Shown here: piece by piece, positions 1 through 9,864 of the stretch
How the letters are laid out: each line of letters begins with the position of its first letter
Position numbering within the stretch: position 1 is the stretch's first letter
Assembly: GCA_016711225.1 (NCBI GenBank)
Contig: JADJTK010000007.1
Coordinates: 1 to 64,000, forward strand
Direction: 5' to 3'
From: Opitutaceae bacterium
Lineage (GTDB): Bacteria > Verrucomicrobiota > Verrucomicrobiia > Opitutales > Opitutaceae
DNA: 64,000 bases
Made by a program: the position numbers and the translations under genes
The notes under the pieces: generated by a model
What the model saw: the letters and a program-made list of their open reading frames with translations, nothing else
Told to the model about the DNA's origin: nothing
Databases searched by the model: none

Positions 1-2152
1 AAGCGTTTCGGTTCAACGACTGCTATTGAAATTGAAATCCTTCTCCACGGTTCGCCGACACCAAAGGGCAGTCTTTGCTCCGACTGGGTGGAGATTGATC
101 CCGCCGGAACCGGCGTGCAGAAGACGCTCGTGTATGACGACCGGTTCGTTGCCGACAACGTCCTCGTCGGCCATTCCATCGCAGTGGAGCAAAGGCGAAA
201 TCTCTATGGCCTTGCTCTCGGTACTCGTGGCCGCCTCTTGAAGGAGGCGGTCGATACTGCGGAACAAGAGCTTGATGCCGCAACGACTGCGTTGAATACA
301 GCCAGAGACGGCATTGAACCTTTTGGTTCCGACAGGATTCACGATTGATACCTTCCGCCCCTTGGTGAAGGACGACGCGATTGATCAGCTAATCCAAACA
401 GCGAAAACTGAATTGGAAGCAGCGCGGCGCACCAAACAAAACGCCGACTCAATCCGTCAGCGAAGATCCATGAGCGTAAGCACGCCCCCAGTGATTCCAG
501 AGGGAGCCGCGGCAGTATGGGAGGCGACGCTCGATGACGCGGCATTCCAGGCTGAGGCAAGAATTCGCCAACACATTGAGACCCAGAGCAGGGGTTGAGC
601 CTCGACTGGGTTGGGCAAGGACACGCGCCCAGATTGGCACTAGCTGCCCATATTGCGGACAGGAGATGGGGAGACTGGATATTCTCACCGCCTACCGTGC
701 ATTCTTCTCTAGCGCACTGCAGGAGCAGCAAGCTGCTCAAGCTCGTATCGCAAGAGAAGCTGAGGATAGGTTCGGCCCAATGGCGCAGCACCGGATCGAG
801 CAGTTGCTAAACAGCCACGTTGTCGAAAGAGATTGGTGGAAGGACGCTGGTGGATTCACGTTCGAACTACCCACCTGCCCAGAAATTCAGCCGGTCCAGA
901 ACGCGATGGAATCCGTTCGTTCAGCTTTAACCACCGCTATCCAGCGCAAGCAGGCACAGCCAGCCCTCCGAGTGGTGTTGACTGAGTTGGAGGCCGCTAC
1001 TCTCACCACATGGAATCAGGTTGCAGCTACGCTCACAGGCTACATGGCTGCGATTGCCCCAATTAACTCCGCGATTGCCGAGCGTCAGCGGACAGTCGGG
1101 ACCGTGAACACGGGACCGATCGAGGATCGTATTTCTCTGTTCAATGCGCAGAAGAAACGCCACGAGACTGCCGTAGTCGCTGCGTTCGCCGCCTTCGACG
1201 CAGCCACGACAGGCAAAGCCGAAAAGAAAGAAAGGGCCAAAGGTTCGGCGAATAACGCTCTACGCGAGCAATCGGAACAGGTTTTGACGGAATACGGCGG
1301 TCGAATCAATACGCTGCTGGACCGCTTCAATGTTGGCTTTCGTTTGGTAAGCGGAGGAGTGAATTTCCGTGGCGGCCCACCAGCAGGTGAACTCGCTGTT
1401 GAAATTCTTGGCACGCGCGTCAGCACCACGCAGGAGGACGCAAGGAACCCAGCTCTGCCCTCGCTGGCGAACACGCTAAGCGGCGGGGATCGAAGCGCCT
1501 TGGGCCTCGCATTCTTTGTCGCTGTCGCAGAACGCGACCCCGATATCAGCAATACCATTCTTGTGTTCGACGATCCGTTTCACAGCCAAGACCGGAGTCG
1601 TCGGCGCAGAACCATTGAGTGCGTGCATCGCTTGGCCGCCTTAAGCCGACAGTGTTTCATCCTCTCGCACGAATTGGATTTTGCGCGGGAAGCGGCCCGA
1701 ATGGCCGGAGTGCAAGTCAACACGTTCACGATGAACCCTATGACCGACCATTCGCTCTTGGAAGCCAAGAGCCTCCCGCCACTGCCCGGGCGTGCCTACG
1801 AGCAAGACTACGCCAAGCTCACAGCATTTCTCCGCAATCCGTCGGAATTCGCGGACCAACTCAAGGATGTCGCGCGCTGCGTACGCCAATCATTGGAGGG
1901 GTTATGCGCAGCAAATTTCCAGAATCATGGGGCGAAAAGGACTGGATTGGGAACATGATCGACAAGATTCGAGAAGCTCAACCCGGCGATGTGCTTCACC
2001 ACGCCGCCCACCTCGTAATTGACCTCACCGAGGTGAACGATTGGGGCAAGCGTTTCTATCACGGCGAGACGGACGGTTCCGATGCTGGAGCCGTCGATGC
2101 GACCGAACTTAAAGGTTACGTCAAGCAGACGATCGAAATCATTTCGCGATGA
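1..2152 (+). pseudogene. AAA_13 (PrrC/RloC-like) ATPase, 3' part, three frameshifts
   Basis: The gene runs off the left edge, so the Walker A region is missing. Coding passes through three frames: frame 1 (1 to about 325), frame 2 (about 325-590), frame 3 (about 590-1890) and frame 2 again to the stop at 2152. Visible landmarks are a CPYCGQ motif near 640-660, like the zinc hook of Rad50/RloC proteins, flanking coiled coil, an ABC signature LSGGDRSALGLAFF (about 1480-1520), a Walker B/D-loop FDDPFHSQDRSRR (about 1567-1605) and an H-loop LSHE (about 1660). The C-terminal block after the last break (KFPESW...DWIG.MIDKIR) is the usual AAA_13 ending. Relatives include anticodon nucleases and other phage-defence ATPases; nuclease function is inference only. 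The breaks may be sequencing errors. Confidence 0.7.
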
Positions 2153-2503
2153 CAGGATCAGGCCAAGGGGTCAGGTTGTAAGTTGTCGAATTTGGATGCA
2201 GCCGAGAGCGGCAGTCTTTGGAGTTTGTGACACCACCCACGGAGCCAACGGGCGTCTGCTCACCGACGCCCAGATCGACCTCATCGCCCGCCAGCTCGAC
2301 ACCCTGTGCCGGGATGTGGAGGACTAGGCGCGCCGCGGAGCGGCAAGTAACAGGTAACAAGTGGCAGGTGGACGGAGGGCGAAGACCTGCGTTCCCGGGA
2401 CGGATCAGTGCCCATCAGTGTGCATCAGTGTTTCCACCTTCCGAACACCATCGCCTTCTCGTTCCAAATCTCCTGAGCTTCACGTTGACCAATTCCCGAC
2501 CCC
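2153..2503 (+). other. Spacer with an unrecognised C-terminal coding fragment
   Basis: An open frame ending at the stop at 2325-2327 encodes a protein-like tail (DTTHGANGRLLTDAQIDLIA, then RQLDTLCRDVED) with no credible start of its own. It may be the remnant of a gene that once followed the ATPase. From 2330 to 2500 there is no convincing gene. The sequence is low-complexity spacer containing CAAGTAACAGGTAACAAGTGG and CATCAGTGTGCATCAGTG phrases. Confidence 0.3.
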
Positions 2504-3512
2504 ATGAAAGGACTCTTCACCCAAGGCATTGCCATTCTCACCGAGCGGGCCATCGGCCTCGACGAGCTCCAAGCGTTGCTGCCGGACCACCCGTTCCTGC
2601 GCACCATGGAGGCACAGGAAGAGTGGGGTTTTCGGCGGACCTACGGCGGTCATCGCCTACCGCCCCGAGGACAACGGCCTGTTGGTGCTCGATACGGTCG
2701 ATCACCCGTGGCCCGACAGTATGGGTGATCCCAAGACAGCCCCGATGGTGTTCGGCGCTTGGACCATGGGGCAATTCGGTCCGTTCGCCTATCCCAACGG
2801 ACTGGAGCGCGCCACCCAACAGGCCTGGGCGTGGCCGGAAGCCAAGAATCGGGTCCCGAGCCATCGCGCGTTCCTGCGTCTGCGTATCAGTTACGTTCTC
2901 GGGGCAGGTCCGGACGCCAAGATTCTGCCTCCGACCTATGATCCCCGCCACGAACTGGAATTTCTGGTTCCGGTGGCGCAACGGCTCCTTTCGCACCCGG
3001 CGGTGATCGGCTATTTCAACCCCAACGGCGAGGTGGTCGCGACCGGCAAGACCGTAACCGAGTCGTTGGCGTACCACCGCGAGCACAACCTTCCGCCACT
3101 GGATCTCTGGTCCAATGTCCGGCTCTTCAATCTCACGCCCGAATGGTTGGCCATGGACACGGTCGGCTGCGCGCAGCTCGACCTGCCCGATCACGAAGCC
3201 GTGTTCCCCAAGGGAAGCCACTCCCCCAACGACGTGTCCAACTTCCTGCGCAACACGACCCTCTACGTCCTGACCAACGGCCCCAAGATCCGCCACAACG
3301 ACACCATCGATGGTCCAGGTGGCAGTCGTTGGCAGGCCAAGCTTTTCGCCGAACCGCTCTCCGATCCTCCACGCGAAGTGATCTGCTGGGTGCCAGCGGA
3401 AGTCACAGGTCTTCCCGCCAAAGTCACGGAGCGAAAAGCCGCTCCGCCGCGCCCAGCCGCTACCGAAAACAAGCCGAAGAAAGCGGCGTGGTGGCAAGTG
3501 TGGCGGAAGTGA
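2504..3512 (+). CDS. DUF4261-like protein (one frameshift)
   Basis: Translation starts at ATG 2504 (MKGLFTQGIAILTERAIGLD), runs to about 2629 and then continues one frame over to the stop at 3512. The break falls in a TTTT run at 2629-2632: dropping one T turns WGFRRT into WGFGGPTAVIAYRP and restores one protein of about 335 residues. The central part (VLDTVDHPWPDSMGDP, then AYPNGLERA, then LPPTYDPRHELEFLVPVAQRLL and YFNPNGEVV) resembles DUF4261 proteins, whose function is not known to me. The tail is Lys/Ala/Pro rich and ends WWQVWRK. The next gene follows 19 bp downstream on the same strand. Family assignment is from memory and tentative. Confidence 0.6.
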
Positions 3513-3531
3513 GCCTCAAACCAGCAACGCG

Positions 3532-3912
3532 ATGAGCACCACTACAACCTGGGATCGCCCCATTTCAGCCCAGGAGGAGGGAGAAGCCTTCTTATTCTTC
3601 GTCGTATTCGGCCCCGTCGACCGGGCCGCCCCGCTCTCGCGGAGTGTCTATCGAACGGAGAAGATCCCGGAAACGCTGGAGATCATGAAATACGGGCCCG
3701 ACTGCCACCCGGAGGTGTTGGACTCGTTTCGTTCCGGCTATCTGTGGGATGAGGTGCAGCGCAAGGACCCTGAACTAGCCGAGCGCATCGCCGCACAGGA
3801 GGTTTGCACGGTGATCAAAGGCTCGTTCGAAGATCCGGATTCCCTCGACTACCTGCGCGACACCATCGGCCTAATCACCTACCTCCTAGACCGTGGTGGA
3901 GTGGCAGTCTGA
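3532..3912 (+). CDS. Hypothetical protein, 126 aa
   Basis: Small acidic soluble protein that I do not recognise. It starts at ATG 3532, just after the stop of the DUF4261-like gene, so the two are probably co-transcribed. No signal peptide or membrane segment is visible. The C-terminal half (IKGSFEDPDSLDYLRDTIGL) looks like an ordinary globular fold. Pairing with the upstream gene is the only functional hint. Confidence 0.55.
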   Translation: MSTTTTWDRPISAQEEGEAFLFFVVFGPVDRAAPLSRSVYRTEKIPETLEIMKYGPDCHPEVLDSFRSGYLWDEVQRKDPELAERIAAQEVCTVIKGSFEDPDSLDYLRDTIGLITYLLDRGGVAV

Positions 3913-4164
3913 CCCGCAGATGTTCGCTTGGTGGAGCCCGCAGAATGGAAGGAGCGGATCTTCCATCCGGTCGCTCCCGTTCCCCGGCACCACACCGTGA
4001 TTCTAGTCTCCGGACCTTCGTTACCTTCTGTCGTCCGCAGCATTTGGGAGGATTGGCTCCGATCGCCCTCGGTGCCCTCGGTGACCAGATCGTTCTCTGC
4101 GATCTCTGCGTTCTCTGCGGTTAAATCCCCTCCGTGCCCTCCGCCCCTCGGTGTCCTTTGGGAG

Positions 4165-4263
4165 GGGCTGAAAGTAGCGAGGAGTGAGTAGCGGGGAGCG
4201 AGCATGTCGGACGAATGCGTTCGGGACAACGCGGTCCACCCCGGGCAGCGACGGCAACCGGTC
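4165..4263 (+). repeat. Dispersed repeat, copy 1
   Basis: Starts GGGCTGAAAGTAGCGAGGAG and ends GGCAACCGG. It matches the copy at 4412-4508 almost base for base. Inside it is AACGCGGTCCACC, a motif that recurs near 34060, 60830 and, inverted, 61770. Confidence 0.75.
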
Positions 4264-4411
4264 GCAGACCGGTTCGACCTCCAGTAGCCGCCATCCGGGT
4301 CCATCCGCGTGCATCCGTGGTTAAACATTCCGGGTTTGGCTGAATGACTTCGTCCTCCAGCTACGCCGGAAAAGCCTCCGCGCCCTCCTCCCCCTCCGTG
4401 CCCTCTGGGAC

Positions 4412-4508
4412 GGGCTGAAAGTAGCGAGGAGTGAGTAGCGGGTAGCGAGCATGTCGGACAACCGTGTTCGGGACAACGCGGTCCACCCCGGGCAGCGGCG
4501 GCAACCGG
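4412..4508 (+). repeat. Dispersed repeat, copy 2
   Basis: Second copy of the 4165-4263 repeat in the same orientation, 247 bp away. It differs by a few substitutions and small indels, so the pair is not a recent exact duplication. Confidence 0.75.
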
Positions 4509-4616
4509 GCACAGACCGCCACCTGCGGCGCCTTTCCCCTCCTGTCCGCCGTGCAGAGGGACCGGAGACACCGCGGTCGGCCGAGTCCGGCTGGCGGCCC
4601 GGCGCGCGGCGGACCG

Positions 4617-7331
4617 TCAGTCGAAACTCAACCCCAGCGGCAACGTTTCGCCGAAGGAGCTCGCCTGCTCGAGGCGGGTCAGCGGCCGGTATTCAAGCAC
4701 AGGCCCCAGCTTCGCGCCCGCGACCCCGGAGGCCTCCAGCTTCTCCACGATCTGGCGCCGCGCCCGTGCGGGCAGATCCAGCGCCCGATCGTCGACGATC
4801 CGCGCCGCCTTGAGAAAGGCCGGCACCAGTTCCCGATAGGCGGGCTCCCGCCAATCGCAGCCGCGAACCCGTTCGAAAGCCTCGACGACCACTATCGGAG
4901 CCAACACCTGCTCCGGCCCGGCCCGGAACGGCGCCCGGCTCAGCAACTGCCCCAGCGTGGCGAAGCACGCGGCCGCGTACCCGCCCTCCTTCGCCTGCTG
5001 CAGCCCCTGGGTGAGGCACCACTCGACCAACGGCTGCTTGCGCTCCACCGGCACCTTCTCCAAGGCACCGAGAAGACGGGTCCGCTCTGGGGAAATCCGG
5101 GCAGCGTCCCTTCCCGCCACGTCGTAGCGCTCCAGCAGCGCAAGCTGCTGCACAGGATCCAGGCCGCCGGCGAGGCGCCGCCACAGCAGCAGCTCCTGCA
5201 CCTCGACACGCGGCGGCCGCTTGGTCGTCGGCGCAAATACCATTTCCCAAATACGGTCGATGCGCGACGGATCGTCGGCCAGGCCGAACCCGGGGCGCGC
5301 GGCATAGCCCACCAGCTGCAGCCAGCACTCCTCCCGCACGTCGCCTCCGGTGCGCGCCCGACTCAGCGCAAGCAGCCCATCGGCCAGCTGCCGCAGTTCG
5401 GGCAAGGTCCACGCCCCCCGCTCCCGATCCAGGATCGTCTCCAGCCGCGTCAGGATCCTGGAAGCCTTGGGCGCGGCGACCAACACCTGCACCTTCAGCT
5501 CCGCCAGGGCCCGGTCCATCTGCTGCGGTTCGCCCCGGACCGGCGGCGTAGCCTCGGCCCCCGCCGCGGCGGGGCCGCGGGTGTTGAACTCCAACGCCCA
5601 GCACCCGACCGCGCCAGGGCCCTCCTCCAGGCATTCCACGCGTAGGATTCCGGTCTCCGTCACCACACTGCGGATCCGCACGGGGACCGAGGCCGGCGCG
5701 CCCGCCGTCTCGATCCGCGTTTCCAGCGGGGGCAGGCGGGCGAAGCCGGCCGCAGCCCCGGGGCGCAACGCCCCCGCCCGGTCCGCCTCCTGCAAATCTC
5801 CCTGCCAGACCTCGAAGCGAACCAGCCGGTTGGCGGTCAGGCGCAGCCCGGGCAGGGCGATCGCAACGGGCACCTCCGCCGGAGCACCACGAGGCAACGC
5901 GCACAGCAGGCGCCCCGCCCCGCCGCCGCCCTCCGCCGCGCCGATTTCAAGATACAGGGCGCGGGCCAAGCCCGCGGCGATGAGCGGCGCCCGCCGCGCC
6001 CCGAGTGCCCCGGCATAGGCCGCGCCCCGCGCCACCGCCAAATCAGTCTCCTCGTTCTCCAGACAGACCGGCGCCACGCCGCCCTGCCACTGGCCCAGCT
6101 GCTCGAGGAGGCGGTTCCGCACCAGCCGCGCCTTCAGCGTGCCACCGTTGAAGAGCACGGCGTCGACCCGCCCGCCCGTGGCCCGGAGAAACTCCGCCAG
6201 GTGCCGCGTCACGGCACAGTCCGCCGCATACGGCAGGCCCCATTCGAGCAGACCGCTGGCGGGCCGCTCGGGGCTGGCCGCCTGCGGGCACAGCGGGAAG
6301 AAGCCGTCCAGCAGTAGGCTGCGTACATCCGCGCCCTGGATGCTGGTCGAGAGCGTACCGGCCAAGAGCCCCGAGCCGCGGCTGGGCAAGGCAACCCCGA
6401 AGCGTTCCCCCTCCTGGGCATCGTCCACCAGGCAGCGCTCCTTGAGCTCACGGGAGCGGGCGATCAGATGCCCCCATTGGTCGGCGCTCAGCTCCTGGCC
6501 CGCCGTCGCCAACAACGGCTCGAGCGCATGCGCCAACGCCAAGTCGATGTTGTCTCCGCCGAGCAGGATATGGTCGCTCACCGCCACCCGCTCGATCCCC
6601 GGCCCACCGTCCACCCGGTCGGCCAGCACCTGGAAAAGACAGAAGTCCGAGGTGCCGCCGCCGATATCCACCACCAAGACACGCTGTCCGGGGGCCAGGC
6701 CTCCTCCCTCCCCGTGCCCCTCCAGCCAGCGATAGAAAGCGGCCTGGGGCTCCTCCAAAAGTCGGGTACCTACGGGGAAACCCGCCAGCCGGGCCGCCTC
6801 GAGCGTGGCCTGCTGCGCCGCCAGGTCGAACGAGGCCGGCACCGTGATCGTGACCGACTGGCACTCGAACGGTGCCCCCGACCCCATGCGCGCATTCCAA
6901 GCCGCGCGCAGATAGGAGAGAGCGCGGGTGGCAGCCCCGATCGGCGACAATCGGGCCGTCTCAGCAATCGCGCCGGAACGCCAGGGCAGCAGCGGCGCAT
7001 CCGGGGCCACCGAGTGCTGGCACAGCCACGACTTGGCCGAGTGGACGACCCGGTCCGGCGCCACAAACAGCCGCTGCCGGGCCGCAAGGCCGAGGATCCA
7101 CCCGTCGACCAATCCGCTGAGGTCGCCACCGATCTGCTCGGCCTCCCGCTCGGTGGGCAGATAGAGAAACGAGGGCAACGTGGAACGCTCCACCAGCGAA
7201 AGCAGGTCCGCCCGCTGCGGAATCGGCAGCACCGCGGACTCGCCCCCGGCCGGACCGATCGCGGCATAGGCGAGCGCGCAATTGGTGGTCCCCAGATCGA
7301 TCCCGATGCTGTAGTGCGGTCCCTCCTGCAT
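4617..7331 (-). CDS. Hsp70-family protein with long C-terminal extension (DUF3731-type)
   Basis: A 904-residue Hsp70 homologue, far longer than DnaK. The actin-like ATPase domain opens with IGIDLGTTNCALAYA (residues about 8-22) and carries the second phosphate motif VVDIGGGTSDFCLF and an adenosine-type motif VLFNGGTLKARLV. A short beta-sandwich-like region follows. The last ~300 residues are helical and rich in Arg and Leu, consistent with the DUF3731 extension reported for DnaK-related proteins. I see no helical lid or EEVD-like tail. ATG 7331 is chosen because the Met at 7415 would overlap the upstream gene, which ends at 7352. It is the third gene of a leftward operon with another Hsp70 and a DUF2760 protein. 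Substrates are unknown. Confidence 0.85.
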   Translation of the reverse strand: MQEGPHYSIGIDLGTTNCALAYAAIGPAGGESAVLPIPQRADLLSLVERSTLPSFLYLPTEREAEQIGGDLSGLVDGWILGLAARQRLFVAPDRVVHSAKSWLCQHSVAPDAPLLPWRSGAIAETARLSPIGAATRALSYLRAAWNARMGSGAPFECQSVTITVPASFDLAAQQATLEAARLAGFPVGTRLLEEPQAAFYRWLEGHGEGGGLAPGQRVLVVDIGGGTSDFCLFQVLADRVDGGPGIERVAVSDHILLGGDNIDLALAHALEPLLATAGQELSADQWGHLIARSRELKERCLVDDAQEGERFGVALPSRGSGLLAGTLSTSIQGADVRSLLLDGFFPLCPQAASPERPASGLLEWGLPYAADCAVTRHLAEFLRATGGRVDAVLFNGGTLKARLVRNRLLEQLGQWQGGVAPVCLENEETDLAVARGAAYAGALGARRAPLIAAGLARALYLEIGAAEGGGGAGRLLCALPRGAPAEVPVAIALPGLRLTANRLVRFEVWQGDLQEADRAGALRPGAAAGFARLPPLETRIETAGAPASVPVRIRSVVTETGILRVECLEEGPGAVGCWALEFNTRGPAAAGAEATPPVRGEPQQMDRALAELKVQVLVAAPKASRILTRLETILDRERGAWTLPELRQLADGLLALSRARTGGDVREECWLQLVGYAARPGFGLADDPSRIDRIWEMVFAPTTKRPPRVEVQELLLWRRLAGGLDPVQQLALLERYDVAGRDAARISPERTRLLGALEKVPVERKQPLVEWCLTQGLQQAKEGGYAAACFATLGQLLSRAPFRAGPEQVLAPIVVVEAFERVRGCDWREPAYRELVPAFLKAARIVDDRALDLPARARRQIVEKLEASGVAGAKLGPVLEYRPLTRLEQASSFGETLPLGLSFD

Positions 7332-7351
7332 GGGTGTTTGGCTCAGGGCCG

Positions 7352-9202
7352 TCACTCCATGCGCACCTGGAACTCCACCTTCCAACGGCGTTCGGAGGCG
7401 GTGTGCTGCATCCAAAGTTCAAGATTGCCCAGCTCCGTGACGATCGACTGCAGGCGCACCGGCACAGGTTGCCCGGCGGGCACGCCCTCGAGCGGCGGCA
7501 GGGTGATCTCGAGCTTGCTCGTCTCCTCGAGCGTCTTTTCGGCGTTGGCGATGACCAACCCCACCGAATCGCCGCCGCGGATCTCCGAGGAGAAGAAGCG
7601 GAAGACGGCCGGTTTGCCGATGACCAGGCCGAACTGCCGATCTTCGATCGTATGCGAGCTGCCCTCCTCCATGCCTTGCGGTACCACGCAGAGCGCTTTG
7701 ACCGGCGGCTTCAGCCCCGGCACCGCGGGTCGCGAAACCTCCAGGCCCAGATAGTACGAACGCGCCGTGCCGGCGCGGATGCGGATGCCTTGCCCGGTCA
7801 GACGGATGCGCCCGTAACACGCGGCCCCTTTGGCCACTGCCAGATCGGGCTGGAAGCCCTCCAGCTCGCGCGGCGCCGTCGCCCCGCTCCACGAGCCGAG
7901 CAACTGCAGCACGCGCTGCCGCATGCTCGCAGCCTTGAAGACGCCGCCATTGAAGAGCACGGCCGTGGGCCGCAAATACACCCCCGCCAGCATCGCTTCG
8001 TCGGCCCCAACCAGGCGCCGCAACGCCTCGCTGGCCTTCACGTTCTCGAGACTGCGGCGAAGAAACCGAGCCAGGTGCTTGCTCACCACCGCGTCGGCGG
8101 CAAACGGCAGCCCAAACTCTTGCAGGGCCGCGCCGCCCTCCTCCTGCGGCAGCTCGTCGATGCCGGTCAGGGCAAAGAAGCCGTCGACCACCACGGTATC
8201 CAGAGTCGTGCGTTCGAGCGTCGTGGCGATCGTGCCGGCAAAGAGCCCCGACCCGCGCGACGGGATGGCCACCGGAATTTGCGCGAGCCCGGGGGTCTCG
8301 AACAGCGCCACCTTTGCCTGGCTGGCCGCGTGGACCAGCGCGAGGAACTGCCAGTCGTCGAGGGTCCGCCCTTCGCCCTCGAGCTTGGCCTGCAGGGCGT
8401 AGGCGAGCGCGAGATCCATGTTGTCGCCACCAAGCAGGAGGTGCTCGCCCACGCTGATGCGCGCCAGATCCAGATTGCCACTCCCGTCGTCGCTGACCGC
8501 GATCAGACTGAAGTCGGAGGTGCCGCCACCCACGTCGCAGACCAGCACGATGTCGCCCGCCTTGACCTGCGCGCGCCAGTCCGCTCCGGCCCGGTCCGTC
8601 CAGGCGTAGAAGGCGGCCTGCGGCTCCTCCAACAACACCACATCGGCAAAACCGGCCGCGGTGGCGGCATCCGCCGTGAGCTTACGCGCCGCCTCGTCGA
8701 ACGAGGCCGGCACCGTGATCACGGCTTGGCCGGCGTCCATGTCCCACTCACGGCCGGCGCGGCGCTCGGCGTGAAGAAAACCCTCCCGGAGGTGCGCGAG
8801 ATAGCGGCGCGAAGCCTCGAACGGGGAGATCTTGCCCTCGGCAAGCGTCGAAGCCCAGGGCAGGATCGGCGTCCTCGGGTCGAGGTGCAGATTGGACAGC
8901 CACGACTTGGCCGAGGCCACCAGGCGGTCGGGCACTTGCGCCCCCCGTTCACGGGCATAGACGCCCACGATGCCGCCCGCCTCCGCCTTGCCCTGCCAGG
9001 GCAGGCGGATCGCCTCGGCGGCGAACTCGCTGCCGTGGGGCAAATAGAGCGCGGAGGGCAGCGTCTCACGTTCCCCGATCTGTCCGGGGGCGAGCAGTTG
9101 GGCCACTTCGACCACGCGCGTCTCACCGCTGCTCCGCTCGCAGAGCGCTACCGCGCTGTTGGTCGTGCCGAGGTCGATGCCGAGGGCGAAGGTCTTTTCC
9201 AT
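7352..9202 (-). CDS. Hsp70-family chaperone, lidless
   Basis: A 616-residue Hsp70 homologue. The N-terminus FALGIDLGTTNSAVALCE, the phosphate-2 motif VCDVGGGTSDFSL and an AVLFNGGVFKAASM segment define the ATPase domain. The last ~115 residues form a short beta domain (KLEITLPPLEGVPAGQPVPV) and the protein then stops at QVRME, so the helical lid of DnaK is absent. ATG 9202 is preferred: AGGAAAG lies about 9 bases upstream, while the Met at 9256 overlaps the previous gene. The gap to the second Hsp70 is 20 bp, implying co-transcription and probably a joint function. Confidence 0.87.
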   Translation of the reverse strand: MEKTFALGIDLGTTNSAVALCERSSGETRVVEVAQLLAPGQIGERETLPSALYLPHGSEFAAEAIRLPWQGKAEAGGIVGVYARERGAQVPDRLVASAKSWLSNLHLDPRTPILPWASTLAEGKISPFEASRRYLAHLREGFLHAERRAGREWDMDAGQAVITVPASFDEAARKLTADAATAAGFADVVLLEEPQAAFYAWTDRAGADWRAQVKAGDIVLVCDVGGGTSDFSLIAVSDDGSGNLDLARISVGEHLLLGGDNMDLALAYALQAKLEGEGRTLDDWQFLALVHAASQAKVALFETPGLAQIPVAIPSRGSGLFAGTIATTLERTTLDTVVVDGFFALTGIDELPQEEGGAALQEFGLPFAADAVVSKHLARFLRRSLENVKASEALRRLVGADEAMLAGVYLRPTAVLFNGGVFKAASMRQRVLQLLGSWSGATAPRELEGFQPDLAVAKGAACYGRIRLTGQGIRIRAGTARSYYLGLEVSRPAVPGLKPPVKALCVVPQGMEEGSSHTIEDRQFGLVIGKPAVFRFFSSEIRGGDSVGLVIANAEKTLEETSKLEITLPPLEGVPAGQPVPVRLQSIVTELGNLELWMQHTASERRWKVEFQVRME

Positions 9203-9252
9203 GACGTTTCTTTCCTGAAAACAGTGGGTCGAGGGCCTGGGATCGTTCCGGC

Positions 9253-9864
9253 TCAACGCAGCTCGACCTGGGCCGGGGCGATCGGAGGCAGGCGTCCGGC
9301 GTCGGCGAGCAGCGAGCGCGGCAGCCGGACGCTGGTCGCCTTCCAGCCCTTGTGCACGAGCACTCCGGAGAACGGCGGCTCACCCGCGATCTTGCCCACC
9401 AACTCGAAGTCCCCCGCCGGGGCCTGCGCCGGCACCGTGACCCGCGTTCCCTCCCGCTCGGCGGATACGGGAACGACCGCGAAATGCTCCAGCAGCGCCG
9501 CCTTGCAGCCCTGCTGCACCACGCGCGCCGCAGCCCCGACCTGGGCGTCGCTGTAGGCGGCGATATCATCCATGAGAAAGTCGACCAGGCGTCCCTTGGT
9601 TTGGAACACGCCCAGCAACCCGATGGCCTCCGCCTCCGACAAGTTGCGCACCTGCGGCGCCGGGGGCGGCGGGGGAGCGGGCGGGAGCGGCGCCGCTACG
9701 GCGCTCGGCGCGCCCTGGTCAGTGGCGGCCTTGAACACGAGCCAAAGCGCGAGGGCGCCCGAGCCCGCCACCAAGTAGGCCGCATGCGCCTGCAACGGAG
9801 GGACGAACGTAAGGGCGTTGAGCGCCGCGATGGCGAGGCCCGCGATCAAGGTGGTGGTCTTCAT
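9253..9864 (-). CDS. DUF2760 protein, membrane-anchored
   Basis: A 203-residue protein starting at ATG 9864 (MKTTTLIAGLAIAALNALTF). Two hydrophobic segments lie at about residues 5-25 and 30-48. A Pro/Ala linker (PLPPAPPPPPAP) follows, then a soluble domain (AEAIGLLGVFQTKGRLVDFL, with DDIAAYSDAQVGAAARVVQQ after it) characteristic of DUF2760. It is the first gene of the operon with the two Hsp70 homologues. By position it could be the membrane partner or recruiter of these chaperones, in the manner of a co-chaperone; that is inference from the neighbourhood. Confidence 0.8.
   Translation of the reverse strand: MKTTTLIAGLAIAALNALTFVPPLQAHAAYLVAGSGALALWLVFKAATDQGAPSAVAAPLPPAPPPPPAPQVRNLSEAEAIGLLGVFQTKGRLVDFLMDDIAAYSDAQVGAAARVVQQGCKAALLEHFAVVPVSAEREGTRVTVPAQAPAGDFELVGKIAGEPPFSGVLVHKGWKATSVRLPRSLLADAGRLPPIAPAQVELR

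Larger units (their letters stand above)
3913..4616. other. Repeat-rich intergenic region
   Basis: No convincing gene lies in this 0.7-kb gap. It contains two near-identical ~97-bp copies of a dispersed repeat, a CTCTGCGATCTCTGCGTTCT phrase (about 4092-4122), a CATCCGCGTGCATCCGTGGT phrase near 4302-4322, and an AACCGGT/ACCGGTT hairpin at about 4257-4275. Open frames on either strand here are compositional. Confidence 0.6.

Noticed and set aside
4451..5645. + strand frames of 120 and 393 codons
   Set aside because: They begin in the repeat block and run antisense to the long Hsp70 gene.
7334..9556. 740-codon + strand frame
   Set aside because: Antisense of the Hsp70 and DUF2760 genes.
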